Counted from the first letter of the stretch, positions 52,169 through 63,538 are shown. The stretch: 64,000 bases of DNA from Leisingera aquaemixtae (GCF_001458395.1 NZ_CYSR01000031.1:290773-354772); one strand, 5' to 3'. Made by a program: numbers and translations. Notes: generated by a model not told the origin, from the sequence alone.

Positions 52169-52366
52169 AATTAAAGAAATCTTCGCCGGATGCAATGAAT
52201 TTCCGACAAAAGAAATCGGATAACTTGCCGCAGCACTGCTTGGGCTGGCGGTTGGGGTTTTTACAGGTCCGGCGCTGCTGTTGCTGGTTTGCGCGCGGCA
52301 GGGCGGCCTGCAGGCCAGCAGCCTCTCCCGCCCGTCGCTGGACTTTTGGCAAAGTCCGCTCCCTTT

Positions 52367-52401
52367 GGGCGTGGCACCGCGCAAGGCGCGGTGCCACGCC
52401 C
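52367..52401. repeat. Strong 16-bp intergenic hairpin
   Basis: The perfect arms GGGCGTGGCACCGCGC and GCGCGGTGCCACGCCC are separated by only AAG; two flanking A-T pairs extend the stem. It lies in the gap between the iron-binding-protein gene and rpmJ and has no U-tract. A smaller stem, GGACTTT / AAAGTCC, is directly to its left (52340-52357). It may be a dispersed palindromic repeat. Confidence 0.7.
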
Positions 52402-52497
52402 AAGGCCGCCAAGTAGTGCCCAGCGGCAGCCGGGGGGATCTGCGGGCGCGGGAGGGCTTTCTTGGCTGATTTGTAAAACACAGCCTCAAAACGCAAA

Positions 52498-52523
52498 AAA
52501 ACCGCATCGGATGATGCGGTTTT
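52498..52523 (-). terminator. Terminator of rpmJ
   Basis: An 11-bp stem AAAACCGCATC / GATGCGGTTTT with GGAT loop; on the minus strand it continues into TTTTTTGCG. It starts 23 bases after the rpmJ stop. Confidence 0.88.
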
Positions 52524-52545
52524 CTGTAAGTCGCTGTGTCGGATC

Positions 52546-52671
52546 TTAACCCTGGCGCGCTTTGAACTTGCGCTGGGTCTTGTTGATCACGTAAACGCGG
52601 CCTTTGCGGCGCACAACCCGGCAATCGCGGTGCCGGTTCTTCAGCGAACGGAGCGAGTTCTTGACCTTCAT
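52546..52671 (-). CDS. rpmJ: 50S ribosomal protein L36 (zinc-free form)
   Basis: A 41-aa frame beginning [20 protein letters not shown] and ending [11 protein letters not shown]. This is the longer L36 variant with a single cysteine; it lacks the CxxC...C...H zinc-ribbon residues of the 38-aa form. GGAGAGACC precedes the ATG. It is a single gene with its own terminator, between the iron cluster and a tRNA gene. Confidence 0.95.
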   Translation of the reverse strand: MKVKNSLRSLKNRHRDCRVVRRKGRVYVINKTQRKFKARQG

Positions 52672-52750
52672 GGTCTCTCTCCTTGTCTGCGGCGCGAACC
52701 AGCGCCTGGGTTAGCGGGTGCCGTGGCCGTGGCCAGGGCAGTGAATGGAA

Positions 52751-52825
52751 TGGTGGGCGATACAAGGATCGAACTTGTGACCCCTTCGATGTCAACGAAG
52801 TGCTCTACCGCTGAGCTAATCGCCC
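52751..52825 (-). tRNA. tRNA-Val (anticodon GAC)
   Basis: A 75-nt cloverleaf on the minus strand. The acceptor GGGCGAT pairs with ATCGCCC, followed by discriminator A and an encoded CCA. The D-arm contains AGCTCAGCGGTAGAGC, the anticodon stem CTTCG / CGAAG encloses TTGACAT (anticodon GAC), and the T-arm is ACAAG TTCGATC CTTGT. It reads the valine codons GUC and GUU. Confidence 0.97.
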
Positions 52826-52988
52826 ACTCTGGCCTGCGCGCCATTCCTGCCCCTTAGAAGTGAAAGGGGCGCGGGGTGCCGCGCCGGTGAGGGGGTCTAT
52901 AAATAGAGTCGCGCAGAGGTGCAAGAGCTTTTGACCGCAGAAATTTCCGCGATATGCTGTTTCTTGCACAAGAAGCACCGGAGCAAGG

Positions 52989-53849
52989 ATGCCTGATACA
53001 GCGTTTTTCGTGATTTCCCCGCAGAAACTGGCCTCTGCGGTGGTTTTTGCCTCTCCCCACAGCGGTACCGATTACAGCGATTCCTTTCTGGCACAGTCGA
53101 TTCTGGGGCGGAAAACCATCCGAAGCTCGGAGGACGCTTTTGTCGACCAGCTGTTCCAGGCGGCGCCGGAGTTCGGCGCGCCGCTGCTGACCGCGGTCAA
53201 GCCGCGGGCCTTTCTGGACCTGAACCGCTCGCCCGATGAGCTGGACCCGGCGGTGATCGACGGGGTGCAGCGGCGCGGGCAGAATCCGCGGGTGGCGTCA
53301 GGCCTTGGAGTGATTCCCCGGGTGGTGGCCAACGGGCGCGCGATTTACCGGGGCAAGCTGACCCTGGCCGAGGCGGAGCAGCGGATCAGTTGTTACTGGC
53401 ACCCTTATCACCAAGCGCTGAAAGGGCTTCTGGAGCAGGCGCACCGGCGTTTCGGGCAGGCAATTCTGGTCGACTGCCACTCGATGCCGCATGAGGCGAT
53501 CGACACCATGGCGCCAACCGGCACCGGCAAGCCGGAGGTGGTGCTGGGCGACCGGTTCGGCGCTGCGGCAGACAGCAGCGTGGTCGACCGGATCGAGGCG
53601 GCCTTTGCCGCGGCAGGACTGAAAGTGGCCCGCAATACGCCGTTTGCCGGGGCCTATATCGCCCAGACCTACGGCCGGCCGTCGCGGCGCCAGCACGCGG
53701 TCCAGATCGAGATCGACCGGGCGCTTTACATGGATGAGGCGAACATCCGGCCAAATGCAAATTTCGAGCCGCTGCAGAAGCTGCTGCGCCAGGTGACTGC
53801 TGAGATTGCGGCGATCGGGCAGAAGGAGATGCCGCTGGCGGCGGAGTGA
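52989..53849 (+). CDS. N-formylglutamate amidohydrolase family protein
   Basis: A 286-aa hydrolase of the FGase family. Family patterns are VVFASPHSGTDYSD (metal-binding His), the SSEDAFVDQLF and RAFLDLNRSPDELD arginine region, and ILVDCHSMPHEA. HutG-type members hydrolyse N-formylglutamate in histidine breakdown. No other hut genes are adjacent, so another N-formyl or N-acyl amino acid may be the substrate. GGAGCAAGG precedes the ATG. Confidence 0.88.
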   Translation: MPDTAFFVISPQKLASAVVFASPHSGTDYSDSFLAQSILGRKTIRSSEDAFVDQLFQAAPEFGAPLLTAVKPRAFLDLNRSPDELDPAVIDGVQRRGQNPRVASGLGVIPRVVANGRAIYRGKLTLAEAEQRISCYWHPYHQALKGLLEQAHRRFGQAILVDCHSMPHEAIDTMAPTGTGKPEVVLGDRFGAAADSSVVDRIEAAFAAAGLKVARNTPFAGAYIAQTYGRPSRRQHAVQIEIDRALYMDEANIRPNANFEPLQKLLRQVTAEIAAIGQKEMPLAAE

Positions 53850-53867
53850 CCGGGTGCGGTGCGAGGC

Positions 53868-55121
53868 CTACCGCAGGGCGCGGCCTTTCAGAATCGCTCC
53901 CTCGCCGAACCGTTTCCGGATCGCATCCGTGGCGCGTTCCGCCTCTGCCCGTTTGCCGGCCTGCGGATCGAGCAGGTCCCCGCTCTCATCGGCCTGCGAT
54001 TCGGGCACCAGGTCCGAAATCCCGCAGCCCAGCAGCCGGTAGGGGCCTTCATTGCCCACCTGGTCGAGCAGGCCGCGGGCGGTGCGGTAGATCCGGTCGG
54101 CAATCTGGGTGGGGCTGCGCAATGTAACCCGCCGGGTCAGCGCCGAATGATTGGCGCGCTTCAGTTTGAGGGTGACAACCCGGCCCGCCAGCTCTCGTGC
54201 CTTGGCCCGGTCCGAGACCTTTTCGGCTAGCCGCCACAAATGGCCGTCGAGCACCTCCAGGCTGGCGGTGTCCTCAAAGAAAGTGGTTTCATTGGAGATC
54301 GACTTGACCGGCGCATTGGCTGAAACCCGGCGCCGGTCCTGACCGCGGGCCAGGTGCCAGAGCCGGTCGCCCATGGAACCGAAACGGCTGTGCAGCGCCT
54401 CGCGGTCCCAGCGCAACAGGTCGGAGAAGGTGCGGATGCCAGCCTTGTCCAGGCTGGCCTGTGCGGCGGGGCCGATGCCCCAGATCAGGCGCACCGGTTT
54501 GCCGCGCAGGAAATCGTCTGTCTCTGCCTTGCCGATCACCGAAAACCCGCGCGGCTTGTCGAGGTCGGAGGCGACCTTTGCCAGGAACTTGTTGTGGCTG
54601 AGCCCGATGGAGCCGGTGACGCCCAGTTCGTCTTTCATCCGCTTGACCAGCCGCGCCAGCATCACCGCAGGCGGCGCGCCGTGCAGTTTTTCGGTGCCAG
54701 TGAGGTCCATGAAGGCCTCGTCCAGCGACAGCGGCTCCACATCCGGGGTCAGCTCATTCATCATCTTGCGGATCTCGCGGCTGACCTCGACGTAGGCGCT
54801 CATCCGCGGCTTGATCACCACCGCATCGGGGCAAAGCTTCAGCGCCTGGAACATCGGCATGGCAGAGCGCACGCCGCGGATGCGGGCGACATAGCAGGCG
54901 GTGGAAACCACCCCGCGCTTGCCGCCGCCAATGATCACCGGCTTGGTGGCCAGTTCCGGATTGTCGCGTTTTTCGACGCTGGCGTAGAAGGCGTCGCAGT
55001 CCATATGGGCGATGGTGAGGGAGAACAGCTCCTCATGCGCCTTGATCCGCGGGCTGCTGCAATGGGGGCAGCGCCGGGCGGGGAGGATCTGGCTCAGGCA
55101 GTCTCGGCAGAGGGCTTGCAT
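53868..55121 (-). CDS. dinB: DNA polymerase IV (Y family) with N-terminal zinc ribbon
   Basis: A 417-aa translesion polymerase. Catalytic acids are in AHMDCDAFYASVEKRDNP and PLSLDEAFMDLTG; the little finger follows. Ahead of the polymerase fold, residues 1-30 have two cysteine pairs (C5 and C8; C18 and C21 in RRCPHC), a small zinc ribbon seen in a DinB branch of alphaproteobacteria. This supports the start at 55121. The usual C-terminal clamp-binding pentapeptide is not obvious. The 3' end is 18 bp from the formylglutamate hydrolase gene on the other strand. Confidence 0.95.
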   Translation of the reverse strand: MQALCRDCLSQILPARRCPHCSSPRIKAHEELFSLTIAHMDCDAFYASVEKRDNPELATKPVIIGGGKRGVVSTACYVARIRGVRSAMPMFQALKLCPDAVVIKPRMSAYVEVSREIRKMMNELTPDVEPLSLDEAFMDLTGTEKLHGAPPAVMLARLVKRMKDELGVTGSIGLSHNKFLAKVASDLDKPRGFSVIGKAETDDFLRGKPVRLIWGIGPAAQASLDKAGIRTFSDLLRWDREALHSRFGSMGDRLWHLARGQDRRRVSANAPVKSISNETTFFEDTASLEVLDGHLWRLAEKVSDRAKARELAGRVVTLKLKRANHSALTRRVTLRSPTQIADRIYRTARGLLDQVGNEGPYRLLGCGISDLVPESQADESGDLLDPQAGKRAEAERATDAIRKRFGEGAILKGRALR

Positions 55122-55211
55122 GGTTTGTGGCGTGCTGTGGTTGTGGTGGGAAAAGTTTAGCTTGCGGCGGAGGGCTTGTCTTTAGCGCGGCGGATCGCCA
55201 AGTGACAGACC

Positions 55212-55634
55212 ATGACATCAGCAGGCGAAGATTTTGCCGGTGCCAAACTGGCGGTGTTTCTAGGGCAGAACCTGCTGGTCATCCAGCGGGATGACAGGCC
55301 TGATATTCCCTATCCGGGCCATTGGGACCTGCCGGGCGGCGGCCGTGAAGCGGGCGAAACCCCGATAGCCTGCGCGCTGCGGGAAACACGGGAAGAGGTC
55401 GGGCTGGTGCTGCCGCCGGAGCTGCTGATCTGGTCCCGGGTGTACCAGCGGCCGCACGGGCGGGTTTGGTTCTTTGCAGCACATCTGCCTGCGGCGGCGG
55501 CTGGCGATGTCCGGTTCGGGGATGAAGGGCAGGGCTGGGCGCTGATGGCGCCGGAGGCCTATTGCGCGCACCCGTTGGCAGTGCCGCATTTCGCCGTGCA
55601 GCTGCGCCGGTATCTGGAGGCATGCGCCGGATAG
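55212..55634 (+). CDS. NUDIX hydrolase
   Basis: A 140-aa protein with a full Nudix box: GGGREAGETPIACALRETRE followed by EVGL, giving the REXXEE metal site. The substrate is some nucleoside diphosphate derivative or nucleotide; MutT-like cleaning cannot be claimed from sequence alone. It starts 90 bp from the divergent dinB gene, so both could answer to nucleotide or DNA damage. Confidence 0.9.
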   Translation: MTSAGEDFAGAKLAVFLGQNLLVIQRDDRPDIPYPGHWDLPGGGREAGETPIACALRETREEVGLVLPPELLIWSRVYQRPHGRVWFFAAHLPAAAAGDVRFGDEGQGWALMAPEAYCAHPLAVPHFAVQLRRYLEACAG

Positions 55635-55652
55635 CAGGGCCTGAAAGAAAGA

Positions 55653-55674
55653 TCCCCCGCTGGAATGCGGGGGA
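55653..55674. terminator. Hairpin between the NUDIX gene and a possible minus-strand small gene
   Basis: An 8-bp stem TCCCCCGC / GCGGGGGA with TGGAAT loop. On the minus strand the following bases are TCTTTCTTTC, so it can end transcripts coming from the right; on + the U-tract is poor. Confidence 0.55.
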
Positions 55675-55716
55675 AGGTGACGGGCCTCAGGAAGAAGAGC
55701 CCGTCTGGGGAGTGTC

Positions 55717-55930
55717 TCATCCGCAGAATCGCGCAGCCGCTGCCGTTTCGCAAAGTTTGCGGTCCCGGGCGGCGGCGGCGGCTTTTTCCGGTGTGCCTTC
55801 CGGGTCACAGGACGATTTGGCGCAGAAGTTGGTGCCGCGGCAGGTTTCGCCAGTGAAAAGAGCGTGTTGACGCTGGGTAAACTGAAGGGTGGGCGGCAGG
55901 GCGCGCGGAATAGATGTGTCCGCCGTACAT
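55717..55930 (-). pseudogene. Possible frameshifted small cysteine-rich protein gene
   Basis: The minus strand has a start ATG at 55930 behind AGGAATAAAA, but that frame closes early. The +1 frame has no start codon and runs to a TGA at 55717, encoding FTQRQHALFTGETCRGTNFC, then AKSSCDPEG, an alanine-rich stretch and KLCETAAAARFCG. Six cysteines, a protein-like pattern and a terminator-like hairpin beyond the stop suggest a real small gene with a frameshift, or a sequencing error. No function can be given. Confidence 0.3.
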
Positions 55931-56026
55931 TTTTATTCCTGCCTATTTTTTGGGCAAAGGCCTGGTTGTGCCGTCTGCGGCGCAGGCGCTTTTGTGCTGC
56001 CGGCCGCCTTGGCCGCGCAGTTTCAG

Positions 56027-56743
56027 TCAGGCCTGCGTGCCGGCCAGTTCGGCCAGGATGGCCTCAGCCGCGGCGCGGGGGCTTTCTGCTGTCCAGATCG
56101 GGCGGCCCACGACGATATGGTCTGCGCCGTCTGCGATGGCGGACGCCGGGGTGGCGACGCGTTTCTGGTCGCCCAAGGCGGCTCCGGCGGGGCGGACGCC
56201 CGGGGTGACGATCAGCTTGCCCTCCGCCTCGGGCAGAGCGCGGATCAGCGCGGCCTCCTGCGGGCTGGCGATCACGCCGTCAGCGCCGGCGGCGAAGGCG
56301 TTGCCTGCGCGCTCCAGGACCAGGTCCTGCACCGTGCCCTGCTTGATCAGCGCCCCGTCCAGATCCTGGCGGTCGAGCGAGGTGAGGATGGTGACGGCGA
56401 GGATCTTGAGGTCCTTGCCAGCCGCGCCTTCCTTGGCGGCGCGCACCACGTACGGGTCGCCATGCACGGTGAGGAAGTCGATGTCGAACTGCGCGAGGCC
56501 CCGCACCGCGTTTTCCACGGTGGCGCCGATGTCGAACAGTTTCATGTCGAGGAAAATGCGCTTGCCGTGCTCCTGCTTCAGCTCATTGGCCAGCGCCAGG
56601 CCGCCGCCAGTCAGCATACCAAGGCCGATCTTGTAAAAGGAGACCGCATCGCCCAGCTGTTCGGCGAGCTGCAGCCCTGCCAGGGCGTTGGGGACGTCCA
56701 TGGCAACAATCAGGCGGTCGTCGGCGCGCGGGGCTTGGGTCAT
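56027..56743 (-). CDS. pyrF: Orotidine 5'-phosphate decarboxylase
   Basis: A 238-aa TIM-barrel enzyme that makes UMP from OMP, the last step of pyrimidine synthesis. The catalytic array is IFLDMKLFDIGATVENAV, with the Asp-Lys-Asp-Ile motif; LIVTPGVRPAG and IVVGRPIW form the phosphate site. The ATG at 56743 follows AAAGGACGATCCC. It is divergent from clpB. A terminator is not obvious. Confidence 0.96.
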   Translation of the reverse strand: MTQAPRADDRLIVAMDVPNALAGLQLAEQLGDAVSFYKIGLGMLTGGGLALANELKQEHGKRIFLDMKLFDIGATVENAVRGLAQFDIDFLTVHGDPYVVRAAKEGAAGKDLKILAVTILTSLDRQDLDGALIKQGTVQDLVLERAGNAFAAGADGVIASPQEAALIRALPEAEGKLIVTPGVRPAGAALGDQKRVATPASAIADGADHIVVGRPIWTAESPRAAAEAILAELAGTQA

Positions 56744-57094
56744 GGGATCGTCCTTTGTGGCAGCTGTGGCGTGAAACTGGCGTTTCATACGCAAGGGGCG
56801 GGCATTCGGCAAGGTGGCGCCGCGGCAGGCGGGCGCTCCCGCATCTGAACAGGCCCCGGACGGGGCCTATTGCAGATTTTGGGCCCGGCGCCGCGCTGCT
56901 GCGCGGCGCGGCTGCGTCCGGGGCTGCGGGCAGGGGGCAAAGTTGACGCAGGTCAGGGATTTCCTCACCTTTTGCGGGCATGATGATCTTGAAGCGGCGG
57001 CAACGCTTCCCACATCTAATGCCGAGGCCCGGACCGGGGCGTGCCGCAAAGCGGGCGCTGCCAGCAACGCGGGCGCTTGAAAAAGGAGAGCAAG
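56744..57094. promoter_or_regulatory. pyrF-clpB divergent control region with a heat-shock-type promoter
   Basis: CTTGAA (56988-56993), a 15-bp spacer and CCCACATCTAAT (57009-57020) resemble the RpoH promoter of alphaproteobacteria and would start the clpB message about 70 bases before its ATG. A 9-bp hairpin with TGCT loop (56888-56909) lies to the left. There is no gene in the 351 bp. Confidence 0.5.
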
Positions 57095-59713
<2,619 letters not shown>

Positions 59714-59730
59714 CACCAGAACCTGAACCG

Positions 59731-59760
59731 AAAAGGCCCGCCCTGAGTGGCGGGCCTTTT
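59731..59760 (+). terminator. Rho-independent terminator of clpB
   Basis: A perfect 12-bp stem AAAAGGCCCGCC / GGCGGGCCTTTT with CTGAGT loop, 17 bases after the stop. It is symmetrical and can work in both directions. Confidence 0.93.
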
Positions 59761-59841
59761 CATGTCTGCCGAACGGCGCGTTTTGCGGTCGTGGCGATAA
59801 GCGCTAGACTGGCAGCTGTTCCTAACGCAGGCGCCGGTTCC

Positions 59842-60483
59842 ATGATGCATTCCGGGCGCAGAGCGGCCTTTGCCGCATTCCTCCTCGTGCTGCTGTGCGG
59901 TGCGCTGGCGGCCTTTGTGCTGGATGGGCAGGCGCGCCCGGTGGAGGAGATGGCGGCTTGGCTGCGCAGCACGGGCGCCTGGGCGCCGCTGGCAGTGATC
60001 GTTCTGATGGTGGTGCATTCCTTTGTGCCGTTTCCGGCGGAAATCCTGGCGCTGTGCGCGGGGGCACTCTTTGGCACGCTGCTGGGGGCGGTGCTGATCT
60101 GGGCCGGGGCAATGCTTGGCGCGCTGGTGGCCTTTGGGCTGGCGCGCCGTCTGGGGCAGGAGACGGTCCGGTCCTGGCTCAGCGAGGCGAAGGCGCGGCA
60201 GCTGGATGCCTGGACCGAGGAGCGGGGCGCCCTGGCGCTGCTGGCCGCGCGTCTTATCCCGGTGATCGCCTTCAACCTGATCAATTACGCCGCAGGACTG
60301 ACCCGGGTCCGTCTTTGGACCTTTGTGTGGACCACGGCGCTGGGCATTCTGCCGGTGACGCTGCTGTGCACGTGGTTCGGGGCGCAGATGCTGGACATGG
60401 ACTGGCCGGTGCTGGCGGCGGTTTCAGCTGGGCTGCTGATTGTCCTGGTTGTCATGCACCGGCTGGCGCGGCCTTGGATCTGA
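59842..60483 (+). CDS. TVP38/TMEM64 (DedA-like) family membrane protein
   Basis: A 213-aa inner-membrane protein with about five or six helices. The SNARE-associated / VTT domain shows FVPFPAEILALCAGALFG, then LIWAGAMLGALVAFGLARRLG and LLAARLIPVIAFNLINYAAGL, the re-entrant and proline/arginine motifs of the family. Members are thought to move lipids or ions and support envelope integrity. ATGs at 59842 and 59845 are both possible. Confidence 0.88.
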   Translation: MMHSGRRAAFAAFLLVLLCGALAAFVLDGQARPVEEMAAWLRSTGAWAPLAVIVLMVVHSFVPFPAEILALCAGALFGTLLGAVLIWAGAMLGALVAFGLARRLGQETVRSWLSEAKARQLDAWTEERGALALLAARLIPVIAFNLINYAAGLTRVRLWTFVWTTALGILPVTLLCTWFGAQMLDMDWPVLAAVSAGLLIVLVVMHRLARPWI

Positions 60484-60514
60484 AACCAGGCCGGGCAATG
60501 CGGAATAGCGGGGA

Positions 60515-61084
60515 TTAACTGCCCGCCGCCGCTTCCTTCTCCATCCGCCGCTCATACTTCCGGCGCAGGACCTCCAGACGCGGCTCCCAGTTGTAGCGGG
60601 GGTCCTCAGTGGTAGCCGACCAGTAGAGCTTGCCGCCATAGCGCCAGGGATCAAGCACGATGCCGTCATATATGCCATCGCCGTTGGCGGCGATCACCGC
60701 GGTGCTGTGGTCGATGCGGAAATCGCTTTTCGGCTCGGCAATGGCGCGCAGCATAGAAAGCGTTTGAAAGTTCTCCTGGTTGAGGCGCGCCTGCATGTCC
60801 TCGGCGTAGTGAACGCAGACGCCGCGCGCCTTGACGCCGCTGTTCACCAGTGTGTTGTGGATGATCGGCGAGGTGGTGACATCGTACTGCTTGGCCAGCT
60901 GGGCAGAGTAGCTGTAGGCGATTTCTGCTGCGCGGCGCGCCTCGTCCGGGTCGACCCCGGTATCCAGCGACTGCAGAGCGAGAGACAGCTCTTCGACATC
61001 GTTCTTGGTTGCAGTGGGAGGCGTGCCGCAGCCAGCCAGCGTTGCCGCTGCCAGTATCATCAGGGAAGCGAGGTAGGATTTCAT
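60515..61084 (-). CDS. Lipoprotein with a possible transglutaminase-like Cys-His-Asp triad
   Basis: A 189-aa protein with a lipoprotein signal (lipobox LAGC, acylated C19). The mature part holds ARGVCVHYAEDM (C90), DFRIDHSTAVI (H126) and GIVLDPWRYGG (D145). This Cys-His-Asp order and spacing resembles transglutaminase-like or papain-fold cysteine proteases. No family is recognised with certainty, and the catalytic reading is an inference from motif order. It is a single gene on the minus strand, convergent with the TVP38 gene. Confidence 0.72.
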   Translation of the reverse strand: MKSYLASLMILAAATLAGCGTPPTATKNDVEELSLALQSLDTGVDPDEARRAAEIAYSYSAQLAKQYDVTTSPIIHNTLVNSGVKARGVCVHYAEDMQARLNQENFQTLSMLRAIAEPKSDFRIDHSTAVIAANGDGIYDGIVLDPWRYGGKLYWSATTEDPRYNWEPRLEVLRRKYERRMEKEAAAGS

Positions 61085-61174
61085 AAATGCTCTGCCCGTG
61101 CCGGAAATTCTGTTTCCGGCCAGCATACTGAAATCATACGGGCAGTGCAGCGGGGAAAATTCCCGGCCGGCGGA

Positions 61175-61612
61175 TTATTCCTCGATCGCGTCCTGGACGA
61201 TACCGTCCAGCAGGTCCTGGATCACCTGCATCTCTCCCTCGGGGAAGGAGCGGAACCCGATGGTGACCTCCTGCGTGTCCGGCAGCTGGGCCACGAAGAT
61301 GTTATAGGGGCAGAAGGAGATATTCATCGGATCCGCCTCCATCACCTCGCGCGACAGCTGGGCGGAGCAGAAGGAGAACACCTGCGCGTTCTGAAACAAC
61401 ACCACGTCAGAGCCGACATCGGCGCGGGTGCGCTCCAGCATATCGCCCACATGGCTCACGTGGTCGACCACCAGCCCGCGGTTGGTGATGGCACTTTCCA
61501 GGCCGAAGATCACGTCGTCATAGGCCAGCTCTGTGGTGTAGAGCGCGGCCTCCTGCGCTGCGGCGGTTTGGGCGATGAGGGCGAGGGCTGCTGCGGCGAT
61601 GCGCTTTTTCAC
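61175..61612 (-). CDS. Secreted DUF302-family protein
   Basis: A 145-aa protein with a signal peptide ([20 protein letters not shown]) and the DUF302 fold pattern, here [20 protein letters not shown] followed by [16 protein letters not shown]. Two cysteines about 19 residues apart could form a periplasmic disulfide. DUF302 proteins have no agreed role. It is divergent from msrP. Confidence 0.82.
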   Translation of the reverse strand: MKKRIAAAALALIAQTAAAQEAALYTTELAYDDVIFGLESAITNRGLVVDHVSHVGDMLERTRADVGSDVVLFQNAQVFSFCSAQLSREVMEADPMNISFCPYNIFVAQLPDTQEVTIGFRSFPEGEMQVIQDLLDGIVQDAIEE

Positions 61613-61871
61613 GGTTCGTCTCCCTGGATGGCCGCCGGGCGGAAGTGCCGGCGCGGCCGGTTGTGTTAAACATATTTTGATGTTTGCATGGGATGGGCCG
61701 GCCCGTCACCGGGAAAATTGCCGCGGTGCCTTTTTCCTGCCTCCCGCGTTGACCGCCGGTAAAGCCGCGAGCGTTACGTTACAGAACTCTCGCGCAGTCG
61801 TGACAGGATATGTTTTGGGTTTTGCACGGGGTGCCGCTACCTCAGATGTGACAGAAAATCAGGAGAGCTGG

Positions 61872-62807
61872 ATGGCCCGCCGCTGGACCAACAAATTGAC
61901 CCTTGCAGATGCAACCCCGCAAGCTGCGTTCTGGAACCGCCGCCGGATCATGGCCGGGCTTGCGGGCAGCGGTCTGGCCGCGGCGCTGGGCAGCCAGGCA
62001 CAGGCGGAACTGGCACAGGCGGAACAGGCCGGGGCGGACCAGGTGCTGGAGCCCAACACCTGGGAGGAGGTGACCAGCTACTGCAATTTCTATGAGTTCG
62101 GCACCGGCAAGGGGGACCCCTCCGAATATGCCGGCCGGATGACCACTGACCCCTGGAGTGTTGCCATCGACGGGATGGTGGACAAGCCCGGTGAGTATTC
62201 CTTTGAGCAGATTCTGGGTGAAATGACCCTGGAGGAGCGCATCTACCGGTTCCGCTGTGTCGAGGCGTGGTCGATGGTGGTGCCTTGGCAGGGGTTCGAA
62301 CTGGCCGACCTGCTGACCCTGGCGGGCGTGCAGGAAGGTGCAAAATACGTGGCCTTCGAGACCTTGTACCGGCCGTCCGAAATGCCGGGCACCGCTTATA
62401 AGGTGCTTGACTGGCCCTACCGCGAAGGGCTGCGCCTGGACGAGGCGATGCACCCGCTGACGATCATGGCAACCGGCGTGTTCGGTCAGCCGCTGCCCAA
62501 CCAGAACGGCGCGCCGCTGCGGCTGGTGGTGCCATGGAAATATGGCTTCAAGTCGATCAAGTCGGTGGTGCGGATCACCTTGACCGATCAAGAGCCGCCA
62601 ACCAGCTGGAATATGGCCAACCCGCGCGAATACGGCTTCTACAGTAATGTGAACCCGGATGTCTCGCATCCGCGCTGGAGCCAGGCCAGCGAGCGCCGCA
62701 TCGGCGGGGGGCTGTTTGCCCGCCGCCAGCCGACGCTGATGTTCAATGGATATGAGGCCGAGGTAGCCGCCCTTTATGAAGGCATGGACCTGAGCGAGTA
62801 TTTCTGA
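61872..62807 (+). CDS. msrP: Protein-methionine-sulfoxide reductase catalytic subunit MsrP
   Basis: A 311-aa periplasmic molybdoenzyme (formerly YedY) that repairs oxidised methionines in envelope proteins. A Tat signal ([13 protein letters not shown], residues 22-34, then cleavage near AQA) exports the folded protein with its cofactor. The molybdenum-ligating cysteine is C129 in [15 protein letters not shown], followed by the pterin-binding [22 protein letters not shown] lies 6 bases before the ATG at 61872. Longer in-frame starts would place the Tat signal inside the protein. msrQ follows after 11 bp. Confidence 0.96.
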   Translation: MARRWTNKLTLADATPQAAFWNRRRIMAGLAGSGLAAALGSQAQAELAQAEQAGADQVLEPNTWEEVTSYCNFYEFGTGKGDPSEYAGRMTTDPWSVAIDGMVDKPGEYSFEQILGEMTLEERIYRFRCVEAWSMVVPWQGFELADLLTLAGVQEGAKYVAFETLYRPSEMPGTAYKVLDWPYREGLRLDEAMHPLTIMATGVFGQPLPNQNGAPLRLVVPWKYGFKSIKSVVRITLTDQEPPTSWNMANPREYGFYSNVNPDVSHPRWSQASERRIGGGLFARRQPTLMFNGYEAEVAALYEGMDLSEYF

Positions 62808-62818
62808 GGAGGCCGCGG

Positions 62819-63430
62819 ATGGCGTTTGCAAACCAGCTTATCCGGCGCCTGCCCGTCTGGGCGGTCTACCTTCTGGGCGCGCTGCCGGCGCCCTGGCTGT
62901 TTTATCTTGGCCTGACCGGCGGCCTTGGCGTGGAACCGGTCAAGGCGCTGGAGCATAAATACGGGGAACTGGCGCTGCAGCTCCTGATCCTGACGCTGGC
63001 CATCTCTCCGCTGCGCCGCCTGCTGGGTCTCAACCTGCTGAAGTTCCGCCGGGCGGCCGGGCTGCTGTGCTTCTTTTACGTCCTGTGCCATCTGCTGGTC
63101 TGGCTGGTGCTGGATGTGCAGATCCTGGGCCAGATCCTTACCGATATTGCCAAGCGGCCCTATATCACCATCGGCATGGGCGCCTTTGTCCTGATGCTGC
63201 CGCTGGCCTTGACCTCCAGCAATCTTGCTGTCCGCAAGCTTGGCCGCGCCTGGTCCCGGCTGCACCGGCTGACCTATGCCGCTGCGGTGCTTGGGGCTGC
63301 GCACTATGTAATGCTGTCAAAAGGGTTCCAGATCGAGCCGCTGATTTACCTGGGGCTTGTGCTGTTTCTGCTGGCGCTGCGTCTGGCCGGCAGCCGCTGG
63401 CTGAGACAGGCCGCGGGCGTGGGCGTCTAA
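62819..63430 (+). CDS. msrQ: Heme-binding membrane subunit MsrQ
   Basis: A 203-aa protein with six helices of the ferric-reductase-like type (formerly YedZ). It passes electrons from the quinone pool or a flavin reductase to MsrP. Histidines for heme appear in YVLCHLLVWLVLD and RLHRLTYAAAVLGAAHYVML; ALEHKYGELALQLLILTLAISPLRR is a conserved opening region (spans about 42-66). It is an operon with msrP, ended by a terminator. Confidence 0.95.
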   Translation: MAFANQLIRRLPVWAVYLLGALPAPWLFYLGLTGGLGVEPVKALEHKYGELALQLLILTLAISPLRRLLGLNLLKFRRAAGLLCFFYVLCHLLVWLVLDVQILGQILTDIAKRPYITIGMGAFVLMLPLALTSSNLAVRKLGRAWSRLHRLTYAAAVLGAAHYVMLSKGFQIEPLIYLGLVLFLLALRLAGSRWLRQAAGVGV

Positions 63431-63470
63431 GGCCGGACCTGTATACGAGGCTTTTGGAAGACTCATGGAG

Positions 63471-63498
63471 GGGCAGCCATTTGGCTGCCCTTCTTGTT
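63471..63498 (+). terminator. Rho-independent terminator of msrPQ
   Basis: The 8-bp stem GGGCAGCC / GGCTGCCC with ATTT loop is followed by TTCTTGTTT, 40 bases after the msrQ stop. Confidence 0.85.
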
Positions 63499-63538
63499 TG
63501 CGACTGCGCTGTTTGTCCTTTGGCCGGTTTGGCCTGGC

